A stretch of 64,000 bases of DNA from Ophiura sarsii (lineage: Eukaryota; Echinodermata; Ophiuroidea; Amphilepidida; Ophiuridae), in the NCBI GenBank assembly GCA_035610835.1, contig CM069442.1:59003950-59067949 (forward strand), read 5' to 3'. Positions 11,041 to 22,530 of this stretch are shown here, one piece after another. The position numbers and the translations under genes are program-made. The stretch's first letter is position 1; the number at the start of each line of letters is the position of its first letter. Below the pieces are notes generated by a model, which saw nothing but the letters and a program-made list of their open reading frames with translations, made no database searches and was not told the origin of the DNA.

Positions 11041-12814
11041 CCTTAACACACCGAGTCTCAAGTCATCTAGGCCTACTGGAAAATGTATTTCAATTTTGTT
11101 GGAAATTCATGACAACTTCACTGTAAAATTAAATTTGACACTTTCCACCGAATTATTCCTCTATAAGACATCGTTTTTACTTAAATAAGTCAAAATTATT
11201 AGAATGAAAGTTCATCTGTGTTGGTGATAAATAATTATGAAGCTAAACTTTCGATCTCAACACAATAATTACCTGGAATTTTCAGGTGTTACTACACCTT
11301 TCATCAGCAGACTAATGACTCGACTTGACCTTTTGGAGGTGTGACGTCAGAATCGGGTCATAATTAATTAAGTCAAAATTATGTCTTATAGGACCTTAAG
11401 GAATGAAATAAGTTATTTCTACAGTATAGGTAGCTGTCATGTTCTTCTATAGTGGTCCCAAATATACTGGGGATTTTAATTTTCTTCTCATACCATAAGG
11501 AGGTTATATCAACTTTTATGATTTTAATATCACTACCATTTAAACCTGTTGCCAAGAAATGTTAGAAATTAACTTTAACAAATTTAAATATGATTTTAGA
11601 AAAGGGTTACAAAAAGTTATCAAAATCTGTAGGAATATTTGAGACCTCAAACTTAAAAGAAAATGACAGGGCCCCTCATGCTTGAGGCCACTGGGAGACA
11701 TTCATCAGGACACAAACTATTCAATTAGGTCATATGATTCTAACATCAACACAATAGCACTTGTAATGGCATCAATATTTTTCTTGTAGAACACCAGGTC
11801 AGGGCAGTTCACAATTCTTATGTACTCCTATTTTAAAAGATCCAGGACAATTTCATAAAAAGAGTATGATTCAACAGAAATTTGGTCTCATCTATCCACA
11901 TTTCACGTTAGAAAAACCACTGGTTCTACCATGCACAAAGGTGTAATAAATTGGACGATAAAATACCTTCGAAGCTATGAATGTCTTTGTACCTCAGTAT
12001 AAAGCTGCACAAATACACACACAAGTTGTAGAATTAGAAGATTTCCATAAATTTCCAAAAAAGGGGTTCATTGACTTAATAGTGAGTGCCCTAATTTTAT
12101 CAAATAGTGTTTTTTATTCTAGATTAAGGTGCTTCATCAATACAGTTTTATTCTGAAAAATTGGGCTCAATTATTCTAGTGGTTCTAAAAATAGAAGCAA
12201 AATTCACTTCAAATATTCCCATAGAGCAGTAGACAAACTCTTGGTGTGGTACATCATATCCAGGATGGGAATTCACTCCTTTATATATGAGGAAACATTA
12301 TCTCATACCTAGATTTTGCAGGAATCATGTGAAAAATATGAGCTTTTTTAAAACTATATCTTAATTTTCATGGAGTGAAGTGAATCTGACCATGTTGCAT
12401 TTTTGTAAATGAAAACTTTGCACATATGAGACATTGGAATAAAATTACACTGATGGTGATGCAAAATAACAAAAACAGATTTACAAAACATTTTGAAGAA
12501 TAAAGTAGATAAAGAAATATTACAAACAAAACACATACATTTTCTAACAATACTACACACTAATCAGTCAGATTGAATCTGAATTGTTTAAATCTGAGTC
12601 GTCCATCATTTTCACAAAATAGGATTGGTTGGGCATTTTTGTAAACAGGTAGGAAAGGGTGTCCTTTGAGTAACCAAATGTTTTACCTATTTTATGCCAA
12701 AATAACAATTCCTGTTTCACATCCATGAGCACTCCTCATACTCTTCAATTTCTTGCTCAACTGGTTGAAACCCAAAGAAAATACATTTGTTACCTCCTGA
12801 ACACACAGTATATA
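11041..12814. other. Unassigned AT-rich DNA
   Basis: No gene is supported. The stretch at 11425-11475 (GGTAGCTGTCATGTTCTTCT ... GTCCCAAATATACTGG) resembles 31350-31400, so it is part of an unnamed interspersed repeat. Otherwise nothing is recognised. Confidence 0.4.
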
Positions 12815-12816
12815 TA

Positions 12817-13874
12817 CCGGGGTGTCCCTAAAAAAAAGGGTGCATGTGTTTACCCAACTTGTTGATCTTGAAGTTCTAACATTTGGTGTAAGATGTTTAC
12901 ACATATTAAAAGATTGCACACCTGGCTTTCAGATGCTGCTTATTTCGGATTTGTCAATCCTGAGATATGGACAGTTAACTAGAGCTACCCAGAATCGATG
13001 TTGTGCCACAGTTTCAAAGGTTTACTCCTAATATACAAATTCCACTTGTACGATTGCCCTTCACCAGTGTTATGCAAAATAACATTTTTGTATTCAGATT
13101 GAATAGGTTTAAATAATAGAATGAGTGCCAAGCAGAACTGAATATAAAGATGTTTGTTACATGATTCGAACCAGTCCTTTTGTTTATTGGGCCTACATTT
13201 TCAAAACAAGACAGACGTCCATATGGCTGGGTTCGACCTCAATTTTCATTAGCAGAGGGTGTTCATGGTCTTAAAATATCATGAAACAAGAAGTCCAGCA
13301 GAAGTCACCAGAGAGTTTGCCATTCATTTCCCAAACACTCACGTACCATCTAGGAATACACCTACAATGGAGTATTGAAAATACTTGGTAAATGGTACAA
13401 GCATCAAATTATGAATAAAGAACACTAGAAGACTAAGATATGAAATGTGGCAGGACACAGCTTTGATAACGTGCGGCGTGCACTTCAGAGGGATCCCAGA
13501 ATAACTGCTCATAGAAATCCCTTACCACTTATTCCAAGGACATCATTTTTGTTCCTCATCCTCTTTTAAACAATTCTGGTCAAATGCCCACCCTAATGTT
13601 TCAAGACGATTGATGCCAATGGATAGACCAATGTTAGTATCGTTTTGACGCTCATAATCATTCTTTCTGTAAAAGTGGCACAACATCGATTTTGGGTAGC
13701 TTTGATAAGCTAGGTATATCGCAGGATTGACAAATCCAAATCAGATAAAATAAACGGCATCTGAAAGCTGAGTGTTTTTCCTTTCTGTGTGTATAAACAT
13801 ATTACACCAAACTGTAGGACTTCATGGTCAACAAGTTGCGCAAACATGTGCACCCTTTTTTTAGGGACACCCTG
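12817..13874. mobile_element. Degenerate Tc1/mariner-like element with long TIRs
   Basis: Left GGGGTGTCCCTAAAAAAAAG, right complement CAGGGTGTCCCTAAAAAAAG, TA on both sides (12815-12816, 13875-13876). Inverted similarity extends about 200 bp inwards, through CAACTTGTTGATC and the GATTTGTCAATCCTG block. The 660-bp middle contains, on the plus strand near 13300-13440, a weak frame reading EVTREFAIHFPNTHVPSRNT. This resembles the helix-turn-helix start of some Tc1/mariner transposases. The frame is broken throughout. Confidence 0.65.
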
Positions 13875-15160
13875 TACAACACATTTAAATAGCAATTAAA
13901 ACATACGCATGATTGAAACAGCCAGAGTAATTGCATGGTTTGTCGTTTTAAGCGAGTAAATTGCTAATGGACGCTTTCCTGAATAACAAGTAAGTCAGGA
14001 AATAGGCAGGAAATTAGTGGCCATTCCACGTCTCAAAACACTTTCCTTCTGGTCGAATTTGGTATTGATGTTTGGGAGTAAGGTGATATCCCAATTGATT
14101 ATTGCAGGTGCATTTAACTGTATTGTTGGAATGTGTTCTATCAAAGTATGTGTATTTTCCGTATTGACATCACGAAAACTGAGCAATGGGCGGCTTATTT
14201 AAAGACATTGGATATGTTAGCTTTCACACTGCTTGCTACATCATATTTTCAGAGAAGTTAAAAGGCCAATTTCTACTTCACTGTATTGTTTTATATACAT
14301 ACACTCTTAGTGGTGTCGAACCAATCAGAGAGCAAGAAACTAAAATACGTGGAGTGCATTGAAAGTGTCTAATGCACTCCACGTGTGTGCCGCTCACTGC
14401 ACGCACCACGCGCTTTGTTTTGATTTGTTGTTCAGGAATCATGGGTTCACCAATTTTCACTGCGGGTGTTAGCAAACTTGTTAACATCTTTTTATTCATC
14501 TTTTACATAGATCAAAAATTATGCTCAAATTGTGAATTTTGATTTGTAAGTGTCGTGTATGAATGTATGAATTAGGTCAATACATGCGTTTGTTTTGTTT
14601 CTCGAAAAATTAGAAAAATCAATGCACTTACGCAAATGTTGATATGCTCACAATAGCACTCCCCTTTGGGGTCGTGCCATTATTCACACATCAACATCAG
14701 CGCGCGTGCATTGATTTGTCTAATTTCTCTCGAAACAACACATATGCATGTATTGCCTATAATCATCAGTGTTTCTATCAAATGTTGCTTTTTAGGTATT
14801 TAAAGTGCTTGACAACTTACTCATATTTTGCAACTGTCAGCCTTTTTCTCAAAAATATTCAAAAATTAAATGTCAATTTTTATATGTTCTCGAAAATTGC
14901 AAAATCTTTATATATATTGAACCAAATTGTACAAATGTTAAAACATTTCAGGGGGGAAATCCTGATCAACCAACCGTTCTTAAAAGGTTTTTCCTTCAGT
15001 ACATCAGGATTGGGGGTCTTAGTCACCTTATTTATCTTCAGAAAATAAACGTCAGCATTATTCTTATAGTGATACGCTACCTTAGTTCTGAAATAGAGCA
15101 CAACAGGTTGTTACGTTTATCACTTTATGACTAGTGCACATTACAAGAATACGAATACAT
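13875..15160. other. Unassigned region with a hairpin
   Basis: No recognised gene. A 134-codon open frame at 14644-15048 shows no domain and no splice context, and I regard it as chance. A perfect 14-bp-stem hairpin lies at 14347-14384. Confidence 0.4.
14347..14384. repeat. Perfect hairpin ACGTGGAGTGCATT
   Basis: The stem ACGTGGAGTGCATT pairs perfectly with AATGCACTCCACGT across a 10-base loop (14361-14370). The right side creates a CACGTGTG box. No function is claimed. Confidence 0.6.
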
Positions 15161-15164
15161 CTCT

Positions 15165-15315
15165 ATACAGCTTGAGGAGGTTTCAAGTGTTTCCCATTAC
15201 TGAACCATTTCTATCAATGCATCATGGCAAAGTGACAAAGCTACATTCAACAATTTCTTTTCTGTGTACTCCTCCTAGGCTACGCAAACTTGGTAAAGAT
15301 ATTTGTATTTGAGAT
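15165..15315 (+). repeat. Tandem segmental unit, copy 1 (partial)
   Basis: Begins CAGCTTGAGGAGGTTTCAAG and runs to AAGATATTTGTATTTGAG. Diverged direct copies start at 16133 and 17558. This copy is cut short; two tRNA-headed elements follow it. Confidence 0.7.
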
Positions 15316-15380
15316 CAAAATTTGGCAGCTATACTGTGTCTATATAGTATCAAAATACCACTTTTGTAATGAAGTGTCAT

Positions 15381-15654
15381 AACCCCGGTTTAGGATTTTT
15401 GACCGGGATCACAATTTTCGAGGAAAAAACACCAACTAAATCTCCGGGAACCTGCCGGGATTCGATCCGGGGACCCTCCGTTCTCGAGCCCCACCTTCCT
15501 AACACTAAGCCACGGCCCTCAGCTACACATTCGTGCAGTATACTGCACTCATTATATAGGCTCGGTTGACTACGTCATCGAAAACCGACGGCGCATGCGT
15601 TTGGAGAGGGACTTTGGATTAGCATTTTTTAGCACTCAGGGGGGTTAGGGTTAA
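15381..15654 (-). mobile_element. tRNA-headed SINE-like element, copy A
   Basis: On the minus strand it starts TTAACCCTAACCCCCCTGAG. Its middle carries A-box-like GTGGCTTAGTGTTAGG and B-box-like GGATCGAATCC, the internal promoter of RNA polymerase III genes. It ends with CCGGTCAAAAATCC. A near-identical copy lies 36 bp downstream, which suggests local duplication. Ends and promoter parts are discussed in the findings. Confidence 0.7.
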
Positions 15655-15689
15655 TAGAACACAAAAAAAAAACTTTTTTTTTTTTACCA

Positions 15690-15970
15690 TAACCCTAACC
15701 CCGGTTTAGGATTTTTGACCGGGATCACAATTTTCGAGGAAAAAACACCAACTAAATCTCCGGGAACCTGCCGGGATTCGATCCGGGGACCCTCCGTTCT
15801 CGAGCCCCACCTTCCTAACACTAAGCCACGGCCCTCAGCTACACATTCGTGCAGTATACTGCACTCATTATATAGGCTCGGTTGACTACGTCATCGAAAA
15901 CCGACGGCGCATGCGTTTGGAGAGGGACTTTGGATTAGCATTTTTTAGCACTCAGGGGGGTTAGGGTTAA
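15690..15970 (-). mobile_element. tRNA-headed SINE-like element, copy B
   Basis: Nearly identical to copy A, with both termini preserved: AACCCTAACCCCGG on the left and GGGGTTAGGGTTAA on the right, forming a telomere-like inverted pair. Copies A and B are separated by an A-rich then T-rich stretch (15660-15688). Confidence 0.75.
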
Positions 15971-16124
15971 GAGACACTGATGAAGTCAAAGTAAGAGTAG
16001 CTCAAGCAAAAGTGTCCTTATGAGTGTGAGTGTCCTGATCAGATTTGTAATTTGTCCTTGCACTTGCACTGGAAAGGAGCTCTACATGTCATTACTTTGA
16101 TCAAATTATGAGCGCCCATGAAAA

Positions 16125-17135
16125 CATCTCTACAGCTTGAGGAGATTTTAAGTGTTTCTCATTTTGCTGAAGCAATTTCCATCAATGCATCACAGCAAAG
16201 TGACAATGCTTTCTACCTTGATTACTTTTCCCCGTACGTCTCCTAGGCTACGCAAACTTGGCAAAGATATTTGTATTTGAGCAGGAGGGAAAAACTTCAT
16301 TATCACACACATATGTTACCATTCTAAATTTGTCAATATTGAGAGAAACCTGTGAGGATCTGAATCGTGATTTTAAAGGCAAAGGTAAAACATGTCCAAT
16401 TCCCAAGAACCTTGAGTGATGGAGACATGCGCATATGCGAGTCCTTAGGGTCGATAAAATGAAAAATGGAAGGCATGCCAGGCAGTTGGGAAATAAATGC
16501 TATAAATGTGTGTGCTAAAAACAAGTATCCATGAACATGATGAGGTTGAATTTACTAAATTGTTAAAAAAAACTTACAACAAATATCGGCATTTGAGTGA
16601 AAATGTCTTCATGGACTTTCCCACAAGATATCATAAAGGTGAAAACCTGTATCCATTGGGTGAATTGCAAAGGTGCTAGGCATCCGCATTACTATTGCTG
16701 TAGCAGCGCCATATTTATGGAACCGGTTAACACTAACACTTCTTCGCGCCATGTCCTTGCCAGAATTCAAATCCAAACTGAAAACTCATCTTTTTAATGT
16801 ATAATATATGACATTTTGCTTGCTTGCTATATTTGGGGTTTTAATAAATTGATTTTTTTTTGTGTATTGCTGTGTTTTTAGATAATTGGTTTTTAAGGTT
16901 TGTGTGATATGTGTTTTCTTAAATGTAAATTATGCTCAGTTTCAGTTTTTTCTTAATGTACTTTTTAATCCTATTGGCACATCTGTAAATATCAGTGTGC
17001 TTTTCAATATTTGTATTGTACAGCATATCAGAACTTTTGTATTATGCGCTCTACAAATGTAATTTATTATTAGTAGTATTATTACTATTAAAGTGTCATC
17101 ACTGGAGCTGTGCCTCAAAACATTGCAGGTAAGTA
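16125..17135 (+). repeat. Tandem segmental unit, copy 2
   Basis: Shares AGCTTGAGGAGATTTTAAGT, CTCCTAGGCTACGCAAACTT, the AATATTGAGAGAAA block and CAATTCCCAAGAACCTTGAG with copy 3, in the same order over about 420 bp. A final AAAGTGTCATCACTGG block at 17090 matches 18420 in copy 3. A LINE 3' end has been inserted at about 16690-17090. Confidence 0.7.
16690..17095 (+). pseudogene. LINE (L2/CR1-like) 3' end with C-terminal RT residues
   Basis: The frame ending at 16800 reads RAMSLPEFKSKLKTHLFNV then stop. The 'sFKskLKTHLF' ending is characteristic of the C-terminus of L2/CR1-type reverse transcriptases. The 3' untranslated part ends GCGCTCTACAAATGTAATT followed by an ATT/AGT-rich tail near 17095. 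It is a 5'-truncated copy, as usual for target-primed insertion. Confidence 0.65.
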
Positions 17136-17549
17136 CAATTGAAGTAAGTTTTAAAAACTTCTCTATAAACAGATGTTGCAATTATAAATTAAGTGCTAAT
17201 GCACTATCACATCAAATCTTATATGTTTTGCAGTAGCAACCTAGGAATTAGATGCACACCTTGGATATGAAATTTGTTTAATTATAAGGAATAACATCCA
17301 TACCAGTATAGTTAAGATTGAGACTTACTCAAATAGGTATCATTTCAGGTGCTTTATTAAAGGTTTCTCCAGAAAATAAATCCCTGTTAGAACTAGTTCA
17401 CCCTTCTTTGTTCACACGAAACTGTTGCACTAGATGACTTTTCATTTATCACCTCAATTGAAAACCCTCCACATCTTATACCGTTAGTTCTGAAATACAG
17501 CTCTGCGGGTCATTGCATTGATCTATTTACGAGAGCACATGAATACAAC

Positions 17550-18500
17550 TCTTACAGCTTGAGGAGATTTTAAGTGTTTCTCATTACTGAAACATTCCCA
17601 TCACTGCATCACGGCAAAGTGACAAAGCTTTCTACCATGATTAATTTTCCCCGTACTCCTAGGCTACGCAAACTTGCCAAAGATATTTGTATTTGAGTAG
17701 GAGGGGAAAATCTCATGATTACACACATTTCATGTTACCCATTCTATTCAATTTGTCAATATTGAGAGAAAGCCTATGAGGATAGAATCGTAATTTTAAA
17801 GGCAAAGGTAAAACGTGTCCAATTCCCAAGAACCTTGAGTGATAGAGACATGTGAGACCCTGGGGTTGGTAAAATGGAAAATGAAAGGCATGCCAGGCAG
17901 TTGGGATATAAATGCTTATAGACGTGTTTGCACAAAAGAAACTTTCTTGTGGCTGAATACAAAATTGTTTAGGAAAGTCACAACACCGTAGCGGCTTAGG
18001 CAATATAACAACAAAGATGCTGCCGCATTTGAGTGAAAATGCATTGACCCTACCACCCCCCCCCCCCCCCTCAACCCCAGGTACAAAAAACAACAACCTT
18101 TAAGCCTATCTCCAAGCGCATGTGCGAATGGTATTCGATGACGTAATCAACCAAGCCTATAGTGAGCGCTGTATACTGACTGCGTGAACGAGTAGTTGAA
18201 GTTTGTGGCTTAGTGGGTGCGACTACAGGCTGACATCTGGTGGGTCCCCGCCGGTCTCCAGCGATCTAGTTGGCATTTTCTCTTCCAAAATTGTTATCCC
18301 GGTTAAAAACCAGGTTAGAGGGTTAGGGTTAAAGGTCCACCCCAAGATACAGCACAATGGGAAACTTGTATCCAATTGATACATTGGTACAGTGGTCCTA
18401 GGCATATCCATGTTGCTATCAAAGTGTCATCTCTGGTGTTAGAAATATCAAATGCTAGAGTGGTGGCTCAAAACATTACACATATGTAGGTAAACTCTTA
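17550..18500 (+). repeat. Tandem segmental unit, copy 3
   Basis: Third copy of the roughly 1.4-kb unit, best matched over 17554-17960 and again at 18340-18480. A poly-C run at 18055-18070 and a tRNA-headed element at 18043-18332 interrupt it. Confidence 0.65.
18043..18332 (+). mobile_element. tRNA-headed SINE-like element, copy C (diverged)
   Basis: Plus-strand copy. The right end GGGTTAGGGTTAA is intact; the left end TTGACCCTACC is degenerate and followed by poly-C. The middle keeps TTCGATGACGTAATCAACC, GTGGCTTAGTGGG, a damaged B-box and ATTGTTATCCCGGTTAAAAA. It is the most diverged of the four related copies. Confidence 0.65.
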
Positions 18501-18639
18501 TATAACAAATCGTTGCTGTTCTGGCATACCGGCATATCATGAAAACAGCCTTTTGAGAAAATTGTGTTTCAAAATTGCCCAATTTTTGAAGACTGAATAG
18601 ACTCACTAGAGCATTGACATCAAATGTCACCATCATTGT

Positions 18640-19261
18640 TAGAAGCAAAGGTCGGTCTGAAAATGAATGCTGGCAAGACATAGTTCATGTCATAAAACCA
18701 AAGTCAGAAGGGATCTATACAGACAAAGGATGGTACCAAGTTGGATGAGGTACAAGATTTTAAATATGTTGGTGCCTGGATGGAGAGTACAGCGAAGGAC
18801 ATTAAACAATGCAAATCAACAGCATGGAGAGCATGTAGTAAAATGACCAAAATATGGAAGTCAACTCTCGTTCAGAAATTCAAACTTCGCCTATTTGCCT
18901 CTACAGTAGAGTCGGTTCTGTTATATGGTTGAGAAGCTTGGACCATCACTTGCAAGTTACAGAAAGAGCTCGATGGCTGCTACACCAGAATGCTGAGAGC
19001 AGTACTCAATGTCAACTGGAAACAACACATACCAAATACCCAATTGTATGGTGTTACAGAAGTGTAGAGCCAGTCTCCAAACTGGTGCACTGGACCCCCA
19101 AACATGGCAAAAGAAAGCCGGGAAGACCTGCTCTGACATTCATTGACTTACTCAAGCAAGATACAAGATTGGAGACAAGTAACATAAAGGCAGCAATGAA
19201 GGACCGAAAAGTGTGGAGAGCCATCATAGATCGGGGACACCACCCGAGTCAAGCAAAGTAA
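18640..19261 (+). pseudogene. Non-LTR retrotransposon RT, C-terminal part (frameshifted)
   Basis: Reads EAKVGLKMNAGKT, then DEVQDFKYVGAWMESTAKDI, KIWKSTL and TVESVLLYG, stop, EAWTITCKLQKELDGCYTRM. After a shift it gives WTPKHGKRKPGRPALTFIDL and MKDRKVWRAIIDRG. These are typical of the thumb and C-terminal region of RTE-like and related endonuclease-reverse transcriptases. Several stops and at least two frameshifts make it inactive. The catalytic palm is missing. Confidence 0.75.
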
Positions 19262-20290
19262 GTAAGCATGTCAGAACAACAACAAAAAATGACTTCCCAT
19301 TCTTACAGATCGAGCCATGACATGAAGAATCATTTGGAGAGCAGACTACATTGATTGAATTGTCATTATAGCATAAAGGTGCCACACAAGACTATGGATG
19401 CTGAATGAACATATCCTAGTGCAATGACAAAACTTTGTACCTAAAAAAAGTGGAATGTCCAAGAAAGCAACAACAAAACAGCACGTCTAGTAATTGTATT
19501 ACTAATGACTGTCTGCCTTTGACAAGAATCATATATCTGTGGTTATCAATTGCGACAGTAATCACAAAATGGTGTTTTATACATGGTTTTGATTTTGTTG
19601 AGATACACATATTTTGCAAAAGACTAATAATAACAACATACCTTACATTATTGGTTGAAATGTGTAATGACTAAACATCATATTACTGGGCATATCATAC
19701 AAGGTTTTGTTATGACAAGCTTGAAAATCTGGTCACTGTGTGGGTTTAACCTTGCAGATTGACATGCAAGGTTTTGTAAGTACAAAATCTGACTTACTAC
19801 GAGTATGATAGCTACAAAATTATGAAACAACAAATTTTCACCAAAAACTGAGATATGAGGTTGCAAGCATCACGATGAAATTGCATGTTATGTCTCTGCT
19901 CAGCTCTTCTCTGCTCTAACTATACTATGATTCTATTTACTTGGAACATCTCCTCTGATCCCTCTACTTGTATAATGTTTAGAATGTAAGATGAGAATTG
20001 AGAATACTGCACAAATGTGGGGGAAGGGGAATAACACCATATTATCTTTAAACAAAAACATTCAACTACATGGAAATATTCAATTCTCTCATCCTTTGGG
20101 ATTCTTTTGCACTTCAGGAAGAAATCTTTTGTGCAGCCCTCAAGAATTGGATCACATTTAAATATACAACAAGACGAAAGTGGGTTATGAAGTTGTGAAA
20201 TGTGTTGAATACATCAGATTTACTTCAGCAATCCCAAAATTGAGTACATCTATACCTCTGTGTAACACTTTGAAAACTATAAAGGAATAC
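19262..20290. other. No gene seen
   Basis: AT-rich sequence with short open frames only. A CTTGNAGATT-type motif recurs weakly around 19720-19790. Nothing is assigned. Confidence 0.4.
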
Positions 20291-20298
20291 AGAACTTA

Positions 20299-20515
20299 AT
20301 GTTTATTGTATAAATAATAAGCAGTATGTTAGCTCTATAGAATATCCTTAAGTAAGCAGTTATAAGTTATAACACTTATTGTATAAATAATAAGCAATTT
20401 GTTACCTCTATAGAATATCCTTAAGTAAGCAGTTATAACACTTATTGTATAAATAATAAGCAATATGTGACCTTATAGAATATCATTAAGTAAGCAGTTA
20501 TAACACTTAAAGCAA
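20299..20515 (+). repeat. Three-copy tandem repeat, about 70 bp
   Basis: Unit TTATTGTATAAATAATAAGC ... CTATAGAATATCCTTAAGTA ... GCAGTTATAACAC is repeated three times with small changes. The first unit has an extra AAGTTATAA. Confidence 0.8.
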
Positions 20516-20604
20516 ATGTCTTTATGGAACAACAATACATATTTATAGAGATGGGGATATATCACAAATAGATTCATTGACTTGTAAGTGATACATCATT
20601 AGTT

Positions 20605-20640
20605 ACCATGCTGTCTACTGAAGATAGCCTCCAGACAGCA
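20605..20640 (-). repeat. Isolated hairpin-satellite monomer
   Basis: CTGTCTACTGAAGATAGC within ATGCTGTCTACTGAAGATAG matches the core of the 36-bp satellite at 40 and 52 kb. It is a single unit here. Confidence 0.5.
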
Positions 20641-21370
20641 ATTAAGTAACAGGTTTCTCAGGCATTAAGAATAATGTTGTTATGATAGGGCAATCCTGTA
20701 TGTCAAGTATTATGGAAAGCATTAAAGATATATCATATTCATTTTAGAGAAAATATTGACAGTGCCAGGTAATACTGATTACCTTTATGCCAAAGATCTC
20801 ATTGCATATTGAGATTTAAACTTGGTTACAAAACAAATAATAATAACTAACGGAATCTAATTTTACCAACCCTTCAATACAACATGGTCGCATAAATATA
20901 CACTAGGAAGATGATGTTTGTCATAAAACACAACTGATATATTTCCTAAAAAAGATATTTGTTACAAAAGAAAGGATCTGTTAGGGGAAAATAACTACTG
21001 GATGATTAATCAATTTTCTGAACTTTTTACGCGAGCTTGGCCAGATTGCCCAAGCGTTTACACGCGGTGTCACCCTTTTATAGCAGCTTGTCTGAAGAAT
21101 AGGTTTATAGGGTATCACTCCCCTAAAAAAAACCATGTTTGACACTTTTTATGCTGAAATATCATCATCCGATTCCAGAAATGCAACAAAAAAAGAATTA
21201 AAAAATAAAATAAATATTGTTTCTGGAATTATTTTATTTATGGTCAAATATCCGGAATTTCAGATATTTCCAGAAGGCTTGCATCCCTGAGATTGATAGG
21301 GCAACCTGTTAGGAAGAGTTGGGGGAACATTGCAGTTATATGTGCACAATATAATGGGCAAAGAGCAAGT

Positions 21371-21733
21371 TAGTATTTAACCACCCACTTTCCATTTCTA
21401 GCTATGCTACTGCATTTAACCACCCACTTTCTATTTGCAGGTAGCTACTTTACTGTATTTAACCAGCCACCTTCCATTTGCTGGTCTAGCTATAATCATG
21501 ATAATGCTGTATTTAACCACCCACCTTCCATTTGCTGGTCTGGCTATGGTACTGTATTTAACCACCCACTTTCTATTTGCTTGTCTAGCTACTTTACTGT
21601 ATTTAACCACCCACTTTCCATTTGCTGGTCTGGCTATGGTACTGTATTTAACCACCCACTTTCTATTTGCTGGTTTAGCTATGCTACTGTATTTAACCAC
21701 CCACTTTCCATTTGCTTGTCTAGCTACTATTAG
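21371..21733 (+). repeat. 45-bp minisatellite, left block
   Basis: About eight monomers of TATTTAACCACCCACTTTCC-ATTTGCTGGTCTAGCTATG-CTACTG. Monomer variants follow in order (TGGCTATGGTACTG, TAGCTATGCTACTG, TAGCTACTTTACTG), giving a three-monomer higher-order pattern. Long frames across it are an artefact of the 45-bp (15-codon) period. Confidence 0.9.
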
Positions 21734-22130
21734 TTATTAGGTGAGGTTGGGTCGGATACGGATTATATCTAGGTGAGGATTCTGTATCGGGACGAGGGCG
21801 CAGCCCGAGTTCCGATACAGACTCCGAGACTAGATATAATCCGTATCCGACCCAACCTCACCTAATAACGATTTTATCCTACTAAAACACTATTAAAACA
21901 AAACAAGAACAAATGATTCTATAAAGTAGTAGTCATTTAAAACCCCGAGCAAGTTCAGATGCAATCCGACATTCGTCATGTCGGCGTACGCGTAGCAACC
22001 CTACTTCAACGCATGCGCAGTTCCTTACTGACCGGATACGGGATACGGGGGTCGGATACGGAATATATCTAGTCACTAAATATAGGTGCTTATCCAATAG
22101 GAACACGAGAATCGTCTCGACGGTAGGATA
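21734..22130. mobile_element. Foldback insertion splitting the minisatellite
   Basis: Contains a perfect 39-bp inverted repeat (21734-21772 with 21830-21868; starts TTATTAGGTGAGGTTGGGTC). Inner complementary blocks TCTGTATCGG and CCGATACAGA form a large cruciform-capable structure centred at 21801. The second half (21873-22130) is bounded by TTATCCTAC and GTAGGATAA and repeats the GTCGGATACGG...ATATATCTAG motif. There is no coding capacity. The class is unknown. Confidence 0.65.
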
Positions 22131-22530
22131 ATTTACTGTATTTAACCACCCACCTTCCATTTGCTGGTCTGGTTATGGTACTGTATTTTAACCACCCACT
22201 TTCTATTTGCTGGTTTAGCTATGCTACTGTATTTAACCACCCACTTTCCATTTGCTTGTCTAGCTACTTTACTGTATTTAACCACCCACCTTCCATTTGC
22301 TGGTCTGGCTAAAAAATGGTACTGTATTTAACCACCCACTTTCTATTTGCTGGTTTAGCTATGCTACTGTATTTAACCACCCACTTTCCATTTGCTTGTC
22401 TAGCTACTTTACTGTATTTAACCACCAACTTTCCATTTCCTGGTCTAGCTATATTACTGTATTTAACCACCAACTTTTCATTTGCTGGTGTAGATTGCTG
22501 CTGTACTTAACCACCCACGCTGGTATAGCT
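22131..22530 (+). repeat. 45-bp minisatellite, right block
   Basis: About nine more monomers, again cycling through three variants before degenerating near 22500 (ACCACCAACTTTTCATTTGC). It continues the left block across the inserted foldback element. Confidence 0.9.

Noticed and set aside
14644..15048. A 134-codon membrane protein
   Set aside because: Hydrophobic bias arises from AT-rich codons; no conserved feature and an overlapping frame of similar length is also open.
21404..21740. Overlapping repeat-protein-like frames of about 100 residues
   Set aside because: The 45-bp minisatellite period is a multiple of three, which keeps all frames open; both strands are open together.
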